Assembly (NCBI GenBank): GCA_033720815.1
Contig: JAWWBT010000052.1
Span: 1 to 15,487 of the forward strand
Source of the DNA: JAWWBS01 sp033720815
GTDB lineage: Bacteria > Pseudomonadota > Gammaproteobacteria > Natronospirales > JAJUFS01
Direction: 5' to 3'
Length of the DNA stretch: 15,487 bases
Below, piece by piece: positions 1 through 9,387 of the stretch (position 1 is its first letter; each line of letters starts with the position of its first letter). A model generated the notes under the pieces. That model saw nothing but the letters and a program-made list of their open reading frames with translations, was not told the DNA's origin and did no database searches. The position numbers and the translations under genes were made by a program.

Positions 1-1440
<1,440 letters not shown>

Positions 1441-1661
1441 GATAGCCTCCTCGCTGGATGCTGTGCCCCATCAGCCGGGGATGATTCGTTGAATGCCGTG
1501 CGATGACGGTATTGCGAGCAGTCTTTCATTTATAGGGTAGGCGTCGAATTAGACTTTCGTCCTATCCGCATCGGGCCGTATTACTACCAAAGCATAATGG
1601 CAGGCGAGGCGCGTTTCGACAAAGCTCCCGACAGTGATCCGTCCTTACGGGAGTTGAGACG
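1441..1661. promoter_or_regulatory. Divergent acs / porin promoter region
   Basis: This 221-bp gap separates acs (minus) from the porin gene (plus) and contains no gene. Its core, 1525-1600, is clearly more AT-rich than its surroundings. Candidate -10 hexamers are TAGACT (1550-1555, plus), CATAAT (1593-1598, plus) and TATAAA (complement of 1529-1534, for acs). None has a good -35 box, which suggests activator-dependent transcription. Acs and neighbouring porin/transport genes are under CrbS/CrbR-type two-component control in several gammaproteobacteria; a CrbR-type site here is an inference only. The porin has a Shine-Dalgarno-like GGGAG at about 1649-1653. Confidence 0.5.
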
Positions 1662-2786
1662 ATGATTTCATCCACCAGAACCGCTTTGTTGCTGGCCGCT
1701 GGCCTGGCGACATTTCTTGCCGCACCGGCGCAGGCCGAGCCCGAATTCAAGTTCGGCGGCTACCTGAAGACCGTCGTGAACATCAGTGATTACAGCGACG
1801 GCGACCTGGCACCTGCCAACGCCGGACGTGATTTCTACATTCCCGGCCTGATCCCGGTGGGTGGCCTTGATGAAGGCCCGGACACCGATTTCAGCGCCAA
1901 GGAGTCGCGCTTCAACTTCACCGTTACCGATGAAGTCGGTGGCATGAACATCAAGGGCTTCTTCGAGCTTGATTTCCAGGTGCCTTCGCAGGGTAACGAG
2001 GTTGTTTCGAATTCCTACAACCCGCGCATGCGACACGCCTTCATCCAGTTCGACAACTGGACCTTTGGCCAGACCTGGTCGACCTTCCAGAACGTCGGCG
2101 CATTGCCGGAAGTGATGGACTTCATCGGCCCGGCCGAATCCACGGTCTTCGTGCGCCAGGCGCAGGTCCGTTACACGAATGGCCCGTGGCAGTTCTCGCT
2201 GGAAAACCCTGAAACCACTGTCGGTGGCGTGGGTGTCACCGATGACGGCGGCCTGCCGGATATCGTGCTGCGCTACAACCTCGACAGCATTGCCATTGCG
2301 GCAATTGCGCGGCAGCTGACCTTCGAGGACGCCGGCGCGAATTTCGATGAATCCACGACCGGTTTCGGCATCAGCGTGTCGGGCAAGCACATGCTGGGTG
2401 ACAAGGATGACTTCAAGTGGATGGTGACCACCGGCTCGGGTATCGGTCGCTACGTCGGCCTCGGCTTCAGCTCGGATGCCTACATCGATGGAACCGGTTC
2501 GCTCGAAGCGCAGGACGTCACCTCGGCTTTTGCAGCCTACCGTCATTTCTGGACCGACCAGTGGCGCAGCTCCTTCGTGGTGGGTGCCATCGAAGTCGAT
2601 AACGACCCGCTGGTTACCGGTGGTGGCGCAAATGCGTCAGCCCAGTCGGTACGGTTCACGCTCATGTACAGCCCGGTGAAGAACCTCACCATCGGCGGCG
2701 AGTTCATGACCGCTACCCGTGAGCTTGAAAGTGGCGTCGACGGCGGCCTGAACCGCTTCATCTTCGGTGCAAAATACGCGTTCTGA
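1662..2786 (+). CDS. DcaP-like outer-membrane porin
   Basis: A 374-aa outer-membrane beta-barrel. Residues 1-25 form a Sec signal peptide ending in AQA before EPEFKFGGYLK. The body has the hallmarks of the DcaP family of trimeric porins: an N-terminal FGGYLK strand, a SRFNF strand, GQTWSTF followed by ALPEVMDF, and a RQAQVRYT/LENPET segment. The C-terminus is Phe (FIFGAKYAF), the classic Bam-recognised last strand. DcaP porins admit small negatively charged organic compounds such as dicarboxylates; the substrate here is unknown, but the divergent acs gene makes a short organic acid plausible. Start ATG follows GGGAG. A strong terminator follows. Confidence 0.9.
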   Translation: MISSTRTALLLAAGLATFLAAPAQAEPEFKFGGYLKTVVNISDYSDGDLAPANAGRDFYIPGLIPVGGLDEGPDTDFSAKESRFNFTVTDEVGGMNIKGFFELDFQVPSQGNEVVSNSYNPRMRHAFIQFDNWTFGQTWSTFQNVGALPEVMDFIGPAESTVFVRQAQVRYTNGPWQFSLENPETTVGGVGVTDDGGLPDIVLRYNLDSIAIAAIARQLTFEDAGANFDESTTGFGISVSGKHMLGDKDDFKWMVTTGSGIGRYVGLGFSSDAYIDGTGSLEAQDVTSAFAAYRHFWTDQWRSSFVVGAIEVDNDPLVTGGGANASAQSVRFTLMYSPVKNLTIGGEFMTATRELESGVDGGLNRFIFGAKYAF

Positions 2787-2834
2787 TGCCTGGAAAGGTG
2801 TTGCGCGTGTAACGCAGTCCTCGGTGCCGAGGGC

Positions 2835-2878
2835 GGCAGGCCGGAATCGTCATGCGGTTCCGGCCTGTCGTTTGTCTT
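2835..2878 (+). terminator. Rho-independent terminator after porin gene
   Basis: Stem GGCAGGCCGGAA (2835-2846) pairs with TTCCGGCCTGTC (2858-2869) with one G-T pair and an 11-nt loop, then a T-rich run (2871-2878). It lies 48 bp after the porin stop and separates the porin from the next gene. Confidence 0.8.
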
Positions 2879-2908
2879 GACGGCGGAAACGTGAAAATTC
2901 GCTAGACT
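2877..2908 (+). promoter_or_regulatory. Candidate sigma-70 promoter for the cNMP/CBS gene
   Basis: TTGACG (2877-2882) and TAGACT (2903-2908) precede the gene start by 40 bp. The 20-bp spacer is longer than the usual 17, so the -35 assignment is weak. The -10 candidate is supported by the same hexamer recurring ahead of other genes in this window. Confidence 0.4.
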
Positions 2909-2948
2909 GTCAGGCGAGCCTGCCTGGAAGGCGACACGGGAAGGGAAC

Positions 2949-4802
2949 ATGAGCCGCATTGCCGACCTGCGCGACATCCGCGAATTCCTCGCGGCGACAT
3001 CACCTTTCGATGCGCTGGAAAGCGACGCGCTCGACCGGCTCATCGCCGACCTCACTCTCAGTTACTCGCCGCGCAACACCACGCTGATTCACCACGGTGA
3101 AGAAAACCATGAGCTCTATATCCTGCGCTCGGGTGCGGTCGAACTGCGCGATGCGAACGGCGAGCGCGTCGAGGTACTCGAGGCTGGCGAGTCGTTCGGC
3201 TTTCCTTCACTGTTGACGGGCGGCGCCGCGCAATACGATGTGGTTACCGTGGACGACTCGCTCCTGCTTCATCTCGATGAAGACGCGTTCTCCCGCCTGC
3301 GTGCGCAGGTACGTCGCGTCGAGCAGTATTTCAATCGCGAGCATGCGGCGCGCATCAGCAACGCGCTGGAGCGCAAGCCGCGCTTTTCTGCCATTACCGT
3401 CACGCTGGCCAGCGTCATGCAGTCGCCGCCGGTCAAGATCGATGCTGACGCCAGCATTCGCGAGGCAGCGAAGCGCATGTCGGAGAATTCCGTGTCTTCC
3501 CTGCTGGTTACCGATGGCGAAGGCAGGCTGCAGGGAATCCTTACCGACAAGGACCTGCGCAATCGCGTGCTTGCCGAGGGTCGCGAACCCGCGACGCCCT
3601 TGAGTGATGTCATGACGGCGAACCCGCATGTCGACACGCCGGATGCCTTCGCCTTCGATGCACTGCTGAACATGATCCGCTTCAACGTGCATCACCTGCC
3701 GGTGTGCGAGAACGACAGGCCGGTCGGTATGGTCACGATCGGCGACCTGATGACGGTGCACGCCGAGCACCCGGTGTATTTCATCGGGCAGGTGATGCGG
3801 CAGGGAACGGTCGAGGAACTCGCCGCATTGGCGCCGCGCTCCGAGGAACTCTTCCTGCAGCTTGCCGAAGCCGATGCGCGCTTCGACCAGATCGGCAGAC
3901 TCATGACCATGGTGTCTGATGCCTTCACGCGCAGGCTGGTCGCGCTGGCAGAAGAACAGCTTGGTCCTCCACCCTGCGAGTACACCTGGTTGGCGCTCGG
4001 TTCGCAGGCGCGCCGCGAACAGGTAATGAAGACCGACCAGGATAACGGCCTCGTCTATGCCGACAATGCACCGGACGGTGCCGATGCGTATTTCGAGAAG
4101 CTGGCGAACTTCGTGAATGATGGCCTCGATGCCTGTGGCTATGCCTATTGCCCCGGCGAGGTGATGGCGCGAAACCCGGAATGGCGCCAGCCGCTGAAAA
4201 CGTGGAAGTCGTATTTCCGGAACTGGATCAACGAGCCGGAAAAGAAATCGCTGATGTATGCGTCGATCTTCTTCGACCTGCGCCATGTTCATGGCGAGGA
4301 AAGATTCGTCGATGAACTGAAGCAACTGATTGGCGATGCCGCGCGCAACAACCAGATCTTCCTTGCCACGCTCTCGGGCAATGCCCTCACGCACGAACCG
4401 CCGCTCGGGTTCCTCGGCCAGTTCGTGCTGCAATCCGGTGGCGAGCAGGGCAAGGCACTCGACCTGAAGCATCGCGGCCTGGTGCCCATCATCGACCTTG
4501 CGCGCATCCATGCGCTGGCCAGTGGTGAGGCGCGCGTGAATACACAGGGCCGACTGCGTGCGGCGGCGGATGCCGGAATGCTGAATCGCAACGATGCACG
4601 CAACCTGCTCGAAGCCTTCGAGCTGATCGGCTACATACGCCTGCAGCACCAGGCGCAGCAACTGCGCGAACATCGCGACATCGACAATTACGTCGCACCG
4701 AAATCGCTTTCCACTTTCCAGCGCCGGCACCTGAAGGATGCCTTCCAGGTCGTGCGTACCGCGCAGGCGGCACTGAAGAATCGCTGGGGCGGCTTGCGGT
4801 GA
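2949..4802 (+). CDS. cNMP-binding / CBS-pair / DUF294 nucleotidyltransferase-like protein
   Basis: A 617-aa cytoplasmic multidomain regulator-like protein. In order: a cyclic-nucleotide-binding-like beta-roll (about 18-125), a tandem CBS pair (about 155-275) that probably senses adenine nucleotides, a GlnD-like nucleotidyltransferase core (about 295-460) with GSQARREQ (351-358) and TDQDN (362-366) as the metal/nucleotide signature, and an alpha-helical DUF294 C-terminal substrate-binding domain (about 475-610). The beta-roll keeps GESFG (80-84) but lacks the Arg that binds cyclic phosphate in CRP-type sites, so true cAMP binding is doubtful. Start ATG has GGAAGGGA upstream. It overlaps the exonuclease by 4 bp (GTGA). 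This pair is frequently found beside acetate permease/acs genes in Pseudomonas-like genomes. The transferase target is unknown. Confidence 0.92.
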   Translation: MSRIADLRDIREFLAATSPFDALESDALDRLIADLTLSYSPRNTTLIHHGEENHELYILRSGAVELRDANGERVEVLEAGESFGFPSLLTGGAAQYDVVTVDDSLLLHLDEDAFSRLRAQVRRVEQYFNREHAARISNALERKPRFSAITVTLASVMQSPPVKIDADASIREAAKRMSENSVSSLLVTDGEGRLQGILTDKDLRNRVLAEGREPATPLSDVMTANPHVDTPDAFAFDALLNMIRFNVHHLPVCENDRPVGMVTIGDLMTVHAEHPVYFIGQVMRQGTVEELAALAPRSEELFLQLAEADARFDQIGRLMTMVSDAFTRRLVALAEEQLGPPPCEYTWLALGSQARREQVMKTDQDNGLVYADNAPDGADAYFEKLANFVNDGLDACGYAYCPGEVMARNPEWRQPLKTWKSYFRNWINEPEKKSLMYASIFFDLRHVHGEERFVDELKQLIGDAARNNQIFLATLSGNALTHEPPLGFLGQFVLQSGGEQGKALDLKHRGLVPIIDLARIHALASGEARVNTQGRLRAAADAGMLNRNDARNLLEAFELIGYIRLQHQAQQLREHRDIDNYVAPKSLSTFQRRHLKDAFQVVRTAQAALKNRWGGLR

Positions 4803-5485
4803 TCGCGGCCTTGCGTCGCTGGCGCTGGCAGCGACAACGCAACCGGCTGGCCGAAGCCGCCGAATCGCGCTGGCAGGAATGGCTGGCGCAGGAAATTCCC
4901 GGTAACGCCCATCGCTTCAGTGACACCAGCTGGCTGGTCATCGATACCGAAACCACCGGCCTGGACGACGATGCAACGCTGGTGAGCATCGGCTGGGTTG
5001 CGATTCGTGAGGGTCGCATCCGGCTCGGTGAGGCCGAACATCATCTGCTGGCAACCACTTCCGATGTCGGCCACAGCGCAACCGTGCATCGCCTGACCGA
5101 TTCCGATCTCGAAGCGGGTCGCGCGCCGACCGAGGTATTGCACGCGCTTGCCACGGCACTCGTTGATCACTGGCCCGTATTCCATGGTGCCGCGCTTGAT
5201 GTGCGCCTGCTGGATGCCGCATTCCGGCAGGCCGGCGCAGGCGGATTCCCGCCGCCGTGGGTTGATACCCTGCAGGCAGAGAAACACCGTCGCGCTCGGC
5301 GCGAAGCACCGCTGAAACCCGGCGACCTGCAACTCGACGCGTTGCGGCAGCACTATCGCCTGCCAGCACATACCCAGCACCATGCCCTGAGCGATGCACT
5401 GGCCACCGCCGAGCTGTTCTGTGCCCAGGCCCTGGCGAACGGGCAGCGGTCACAGCCCGAACTCGCCGAGCTCTGGGCCCGCTGA
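4799..5485 (+). CDS. DEDDh-family 3'-5' exonuclease (DnaQ-like)
   Basis: A 228-aa protein related to the DNA polymerase III epsilon exonuclease fold. After a basic, helical N-terminal extension (1-40) come ExoI VIDTETTGL (D49, E51), ExoII FHGAALDVRLL (D134) and ExoIII HHALSD (H194, D199), which gives the full DEDDh catalytic set. It is expected to remove nucleotides from 3' ends of DNA or RNA with two metal ions. It lacks the C-terminal alpha-subunit-binding part typical of replicative DnaQ, so it is probably not the proofreading subunit. It starts with GTG overlapping the upstream stop (GTGA), indicating translational coupling with the cNMP/CBS/DUF294 gene. The functional link of the pair is unknown. 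Confidence 0.9.
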   Translation: MIAALRRWRWQRQRNRLAEAAESRWQEWLAQEIPGNAHRFSDTSWLVIDTETTGLDDDATLVSIGWVAIREGRIRLGEAEHHLLATTSDVGHSATVHRLTDSDLEAGRAPTEVLHALATALVDHWPVFHGAALDVRLLDAAFRQAGAGGFPPPWVDTLQAEKHRRARREAPLKPGDLQLDALRQHYRLPAHTQHHALSDALATAELFCAQALANGQRSQPELAELWAR

Positions 5486-5623
5486 ATGCCCTCTCGCGGC
5501 CGCATTCCAATGGAATCCGGCGGAAATTAGCGGTAGACTCGCGCCCGAATTACAGCGTTTGCGCCCGTCACTATCCAGGTCAGGGTCGCAAGCAAGGCGC
5601 CGCCTTCGTAATCGCGAAACCGG

Positions 5624-5652
5624 CGTCATTCCCGCGAAGGCGGGGATCCAGG
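5624..5652. repeat. REP / dRS3-like palindromic repeat
   Basis: The element carries CGTCATTCCCGCGAAG followed by GCGGGGATCCAGG. The arms ATTCCCGC (5628-5635) and GCGGGGAT (5640-5647) pair with one G-T mismatch around a GAAG loop. This ATTCCC-N8-GGGAT form is a widespread intergenic repeat in proteobacteria and resembles the Neisseria dRS3 element. Only one copy is seen here, so repeat status is inferred from the known motif. Confidence 0.6.
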
Positions 5653-5654
5653 AA

Positions 5655-5683
5655 AACAAGTTTTGCGCCCGTAGCTCAGCTGG
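5655..5683 (+). repeat. Duplicated 5' end of tRNA-Arg with its leader
   Basis: A 29-bp segment identical to 5836-5864, 181 bp downstream. It comprises the 10-nt leader AACAAGTTTT plus the first 19 nt of the tRNA. After it the sequence diverges (GTGAGGGC instead of ATAGAGCG), the D-stem cannot close properly, and no anticodon or T arm follows. It is therefore a tRNA remnant or a recombination scar rather than a functional gene. Confidence 0.85.
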
Positions 5684-5845
5684 GTGAGGGCGGGGTTTCC
5701 GGAAGCACCGCTTCCGGCCGACCGAACGCCGCCGGCGTGCATCGCCCGGTGGCCGGGGCCGAGACCGCAGGTCGAGGCGAGCGCGAGCAAGCCGCAGGCT
5801 TGCCGGCCTGAACAGCCGATAACTGTTCTTACTACAACAAGTTTT

Positions 5846-5922
<77 letters not shown>

Positions 5923-5928
5923 GACGAG

Positions 5929-5957
5929 AAAACCCGCCAATGGCGGGTTTTTCTTTG
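5929..5957. terminator. Bidirectional terminator between tRNA-Arg and mgtE
   Basis: A perfect 10-bp stem, AAAACCCGCC (5929-5938) with GGCGGGTTTT (5942-5951), loop AAT, then TTCTTT on the plus strand. The A run on the left gives a T run on the minus strand, so it can end both the tRNA transcript and the convergent mgtE transcript, whose stop is 12 bp away. Confidence 0.9.
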
Positions 5958-5968
5958 CCCGTACTCTT

Positions 5969-7201
5969 CTAGAGCAGGAACACCGTCGCCAATCCCAGCA
6001 AGAGTCCCATGCTCACGACGTCGGTGGCGGTCGTCAGCACGATGCTGGACGCAGTCGCGGGGTCGGCGCCGAGGCGCCGCAGCGTCAGTGGTACGAGCAC
6101 ACCGGTGATGCCGGAAATCACGCAGCTGACGGTCATTGCCGCCAGCACGATGACGGCGAGTAACCAGGCATTCGTATCCGCCTGTTGCGAGGCGTAAAGC
6201 AGCATCCCACCCGCGGCGACGACGCCGACCAGGCCGCCGTTAAGAAAACCCAGCCACGCTTCCTTTTTCACCATTCGCCGCGGCGACTGCTCGGTGAGTT
6301 CATCCAGTGCGAGTCCGCGCAAGGTGACGGCCATTGCCTGGCAGCCCGAGTTGCCGCTTTGTCCGGCAAGCACCGGCAGGAACGCGGCTAGCATGACAAT
6401 CTGCGCGATGGTGTCTTCGAATACACCCACGACCGCTGCGGCGAGGAATGCCGTGAGCAGGTTGGCCTGTAGCCAGGGGTGCCGGAAGCGAAATGCGCGG
6501 CCCCAAGGTGTACTGACGTGTTCTTCGTTCTGCACGCCGACCATGCGACCAGGAGTCGCGGCGAGTTGTTCGGCGTGTTCTTCGTACAGTGCATAGCCGC
6601 GCACGAGCCCGAGCAGCTTGCCGTCTTCATCACACACCGGATAGACCGGGTAACTGCGGGCGGCAAGGTCATGCACGGCATCGCGTACCGGCGTTTCCGG
6701 GCTGAATGCGAACGGGTCCGGCACCATGATGTCCCGCAGGCGCGCATTGTTCTCGGCAAACAACAGGTCGCGCATTACCACCACACCCGTGAGGCTTCCC
6801 GTGTCATCGATGCAATAGGCGTAGGTAAAGAGTTTCTGCTGCGCGACGTCGCGCAACTGCGAAATGGTGTCTGCCACGGAAGTGGATTCTTCCAGCACGG
6901 CAACAGTCGGTTCCATGAACCGGCCGATGCTGCCCTCAGGATATTTCAGGTTGGTTTCCCACTGCGCGACGCGTTGTTCGGGAAGCTGCGGCAACAACCG
7001 TGCGCGCGTCTCGTCGGGAAGCTGCTCGATGACCTGCAAGGCAAAATTCGGTTGCAGGCCTTCGATGGCATCGAGAATGGTTTCATCCGGCCATTTCGCA
7101 AGGAGCTCGGCTGCATCCATTGGTGCACGGCGTTCCAGCGCGGCGACCAGTCTCGGCAGGTCGGAGGTTACGGTTTCCTCCCCATCCAGCATCGGCTTCA
7201 T
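5969..7201 (-). CDS. mgtE: Magnesium transporter MgtE
   Basis: A 410-aa inner-membrane Mg2+ channel. It has a helical MgtE N-domain (about 10-105), a CBS pair (about 110-235) that gates the pore in response to cytoplasmic Mg2+, and a C-terminal transmembrane domain (about 250-410, five helices). The last contains the family signature FLPVLAGQSGNSGCQ and the pore motif TTATDVVSMG, whose Asp coordinates Mg2+. It is about 40 residues shorter than the Thermus enzyme, mostly in the N-domain, but no core element is missing. Start ATG at 7201 follows GAGGA. It is convergent with the tRNA, sharing its terminator, and divergent from the FG-GAP lipoprotein gene. A TAGACT -10-like box lies about 45 bp upstream (complement of 7247-7252). 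Confidence 0.95.
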   Translation of the reverse strand: MKPMLDGEETVTSDLPRLVAALERRAPMDAAELLAKWPDETILDAIEGLQPNFALQVIEQLPDETRARLLPQLPEQRVAQWETNLKYPEGSIGRFMEPTVAVLEESTSVADTISQLRDVAQQKLFTYAYCIDDTGSLTGVVVMRDLLFAENNARLRDIMVPDPFAFSPETPVRDAVHDLAARSYPVYPVCDEDGKLLGLVRGYALYEEHAEQLAATPGRMVGVQNEEHVSTPWGRAFRFRHPWLQANLLTAFLAAAVVGVFEDTIAQIVMLAAFLPVLAGQSGNSGCQAMAVTLRGLALDELTEQSPRRMVKKEAWLGFLNGGLVGVVAAGGMLLYASQQADTNAWLLAVIVLAAMTVSCVISGITGVLVPLTLRRLGADPATASSIVLTTATDVVSMGLLLGLATVFLL

Positions 7202-7437
7202 GGCCGCTTCCTCGTTTTCGTGGATCTGCTGATCCGATAGGCAGGAAGTCTAGCAGGCCACCGTCTTGCCGCCACGCGGCTCTTCCCGCGAGCATTTTCG
7301 TGAAACATCCGGCGTGAAACTTCGCCTTTACCCAAGCGCTGCCAGCAGCCAGAAAATTCACCGCTTCATCCGGTAGAAACCCAGTTTCTGGTTGCGTACG
7401 GTCGAGACCGTGCATGGATGAAACAAGGGGGGAACCA
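7202..7437. promoter_or_regulatory. Divergent mgtE / lipoprotein intergenic region with short repeats
   Basis: A 236-bp gap without a gene. It contains a TAGACT box facing mgtE (7247-7252 complement), two direct CGTGAAAC copies 14 bp apart (7299-7306, 7313-7320), a hairpin AGAAAC-CCA-GTTTCT and a perfect inverted repeat ACGGTC-GA-GACCGT (7398-7411). The last lies 26 bp before the lipoprotein start and could be an operator or a leader hairpin. The lipoprotein's Shine-Dalgarno is AAGGGGGG (7425-7432). Confidence 0.45.
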
Positions 7438-9261
7438 ATGGAACACATGCAATATCCAGTTCTTGCGCGCCGTGCGGTGCGCGGACTTTCCGCAATCCTG
7501 CTTGCCCTGGGCCTCGCCGCCTGCGGTGGCAGCGATAGTGGTGGCGATACCGGTACCGACACCGGCAGCAACGACCAGCCACCGGCCAAGCCGAGCGTGA
7601 GCCTGGGCTTCGAGCCCATCAAGACATTCACGTTCACGTGGACGGATGTCACCGATGCCACGCATTACCAGTTGCAGCAGAATCCGGATGGCGTCTCGGG
7701 CTACACCCAGGTCGGGAGTGATATCAGCCAGGGTACGGGCACGGTGAGCATCGTAGTACCGCTGCACAAGCGTTCGAATGCGGAGTACATTCTTTCGGCG
7801 TGCAACGACAACGGCTGCACCGATTCCGACCCCATCCTGGTAGACAGCACATTCGTTGACGCCATCGGTTACATCAAGGCCTCGAATGCCGAGACGGGTG
7901 ATCTCTTCGGCGGTTCCGAAGAATTGCTCGGTGGTTTCGACAGCCACAGCCGTGGCGTCGTGAAGCTGAGTGCAGATGGCCAGACCATGGTCGTCGGTGC
8001 GTACAAGGAAGACGGCAACGGTACTGACGAGTCGGATAATTCAATGACCGATTCCGGTGCGGTGTATGTCTTCGTGCGTGATGGCGGCAACTGGACGCAG
8101 CAGGCCTATCTCAAGGCGGACAATGCCGATCCTGAAGATCATTTCGGTGGTTCGCTGGATATCAGTGCGGGTGGCAATACCATCGCCGTTGGTGCGCCAT
8201 GGGAAGACAGTTCGGCACAGAGCATCAACCCGGGCGCGAATGCCAAGGCGGACAACTCGCAGAGTGATGCCGGCGCAGTCTACGTGTTTACCCGTGATGC
8301 TTCCGGTAACTGGTCGCAACAGGCCTACATCAAGGCAAGCGACCTGAATGATTACGACGAGCTCGGTTCGGACGTCACGCTGAGCAATACCGGTGACCGC
8401 CTCGTCGCGGGTGCTTCCGGCAAGGGAAATTACGGTTTCGTCTACACCTTTAACCGTGATTCGGACGGCAACTGGACGGAAGATGCCGATTCACTCGTGC
8501 CACCAGGTCCTGGCGGTGATCGTTTCGGCCAGGCAGTGGCAATCAGTGGTGATGGCCAGACGCTGGCTGTTGGCCAGGAAACTCCGCAGAACACCATCAG
8601 CAATTACGGCAAGGTGCATGTGTACACCCGCGGAAGTGGAATATGGAACGACACCGCGCACTTTACCGCCGATAACAACGACGCGTACGACAACTTCGCG
8701 ACTGACGTACAGTTGAGCGACGACGGTACGACGCTGGCTGTGGGTGCCTACGGTGAAGGCAGTAATGGTACCGGTATCAATAGCGGTACCCAGGCCAACA
8801 ACGATGCCGACGATGCGGGTGCCGTTTACGTGTATACCTCTGCTGACCGCACCAACTGGAGCGAGCAGGCCTACATCAAGGCCAGCAATACCGATGGTGC
8901 TGACCGCTTCGGTATCGCGCTTGATCTCAGCGGTCTAGGCGACACGCTGGTGGTCGGCGCACGCCGCGAAAGCAGTACAGGTACCGGTGTGAACCCGGGC
9001 TCGCAGACGAGCAACGGCGATGTCGGTTCCGGTGCAGTCTATGTCTTCAAGCGGAGTGCCGAAGCCTGGCAGCAAACCGACTTCATCAAGGCGTCCAACA
9101 CCAACGGTGGCGACAAGTTCGGTTTCTCCGTCGCCATCAGCGATGACACCGACACCCTTGCAGTCGGTGCGCACCGCGAGGACAGTAACGGCACAGGCGT
9201 CGATAGCGAGACGCAATCGAACAACGACGCCACCTCATCGGGTGCCGTTTACGTTTACTGA
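7438..9261 (+). CDS. FG-GAP (integrin-type) seven-bladed beta-propeller lipoprotein
   Basis: A 607-aa lipoprotein, probably anchored in the outer membrane. The signal sequence ends in lipobox LAAC (Cys29) followed by Gly, so there is no Asp inner-membrane retention signal. After a Gly/Asp/Thr linker comes a fibronectin-III-like domain (about 50-140), then seven repeats of about 50-70 residues. Each has a D-x-FG segment, an LSxDGxTLAVGA strand and a closing GAVYVF-type strand. The closing strands fall near 8057, 8273, 8431, 8609, 8819, 9031 and 9241; the last ends the protein. A seven-fold FG-GAP set makes a complete propeller. Ligand and role are unknown; adhesion or surface binding is typical. 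The start at 7438 was chosen over 7414 because AAGGGGGG sits 5 nt upstream. Confidence 0.88.
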   Translation: MEHMQYPVLARRAVRGLSAILLALGLAACGGSDSGGDTGTDTGSNDQPPAKPSVSLGFEPIKTFTFTWTDVTDATHYQLQQNPDGVSGYTQVGSDISQGTGTVSIVVPLHKRSNAEYILSACNDNGCTDSDPILVDSTFVDAIGYIKASNAETGDLFGGSEELLGGFDSHSRGVVKLSADGQTMVVGAYKEDGNGTDESDNSMTDSGAVYVFVRDGGNWTQQAYLKADNADPEDHFGGSLDISAGGNTIAVGAPWEDSSAQSINPGANAKADNSQSDAGAVYVFTRDASGNWSQQAYIKASDLNDYDELGSDVTLSNTGDRLVAGASGKGNYGFVYTFNRDSDGNWTEDADSLVPPGPGGDRFGQAVAISGDGQTLAVGQETPQNTISNYGKVHVYTRGSGIWNDTAHFTADNNDAYDNFATDVQLSDDGTTLAVGAYGEGSNGTGINSGTQANNDADDAGAVYVYTSADRTNWSEQAYIKASNTDGADRFGIALDLSGLGDTLVVGARRESSTGTGVNPGSQTSNGDVGSGAVYVFKRSAEAWQQTDFIKASNTNGGDKFGFSVAISDDTDTLAVGAHREDSNGTGVDSETQSNNDATSSGAVYVY

Positions 9262-9280
9262 CGTCACATCCTGATGCAGG

Positions 9281-9309
9281 AAAAACCCCGCCAACGGCGG
9301 GGTTTTTTT
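9281..9309. terminator. Bidirectional terminator, lipoprotein / small-protein operon
   Basis: Stem AAAAACCCCGCC (9281-9292), loop AAC, GGCGGGGTTTTT (9296-9307) and further Ts. The A/T flanks make it usable from both sides: it ends the lipoprotein transcript and, on the minus strand, the convergent small-protein cluster 79 bp away. Confidence 0.92.
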
Positions 9310-9387
9310 ATACCTGAACGGCAGTGACCTCGAAAAAGCCGCGAATATGGATGAAGTCAATCGACGCGGCTGGCCAGGGAATGAGTG

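Larger units (their letters stand above)
5486..5845. other. 360-bp non-coding, hairpin-rich interval before the tRNA
   Basis: No credible gene. It holds a small palindrome ATTCCAATGGAAT (5504-5516), a TAGACT -10-like box (5534-5539) followed by a GC-rich discriminator, a REP/dRS3-like palindrome (5624-5652), a copied tRNA 5' end (5655-5683), and hairpins CCGGAAGC-ACC-GCTTCCGG (5699-5717) and GCAAGCC-GCA-GGCTTGC (5787-5803). The short frames across it have no family resemblance. Confidence 0.7.

Noticed and set aside
1668..2546. 292-aa minus-strand frame over the porin gene
   Set aside because: The plus strand encodes a clear DcaP-like porin with a signal peptide; the antisense frame has no recognisable domain.
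3207..4730. 507-aa minus-strand frame
   Set aside because: Antisense to the cNMP/CBS/DUF294 gene, which carries all the recognisable motifs.
5665..5760. Second functional tRNA-Arg
   Set aside because: Only the first 19 nt match; the D-stem, anticodon stem, T arm and acceptor 3' strand are not formed.
6479..7240. 253-aa plus-strand frame
   Set aside because: Antisense shadow of mgtE; no motif and no ribosome site.
7863..9261. CRISPR or tandem DNA array
   Set aside because: The periodicity is protein-level FG-GAP repetition with variable unit length and diverged DNA, in one open frame.
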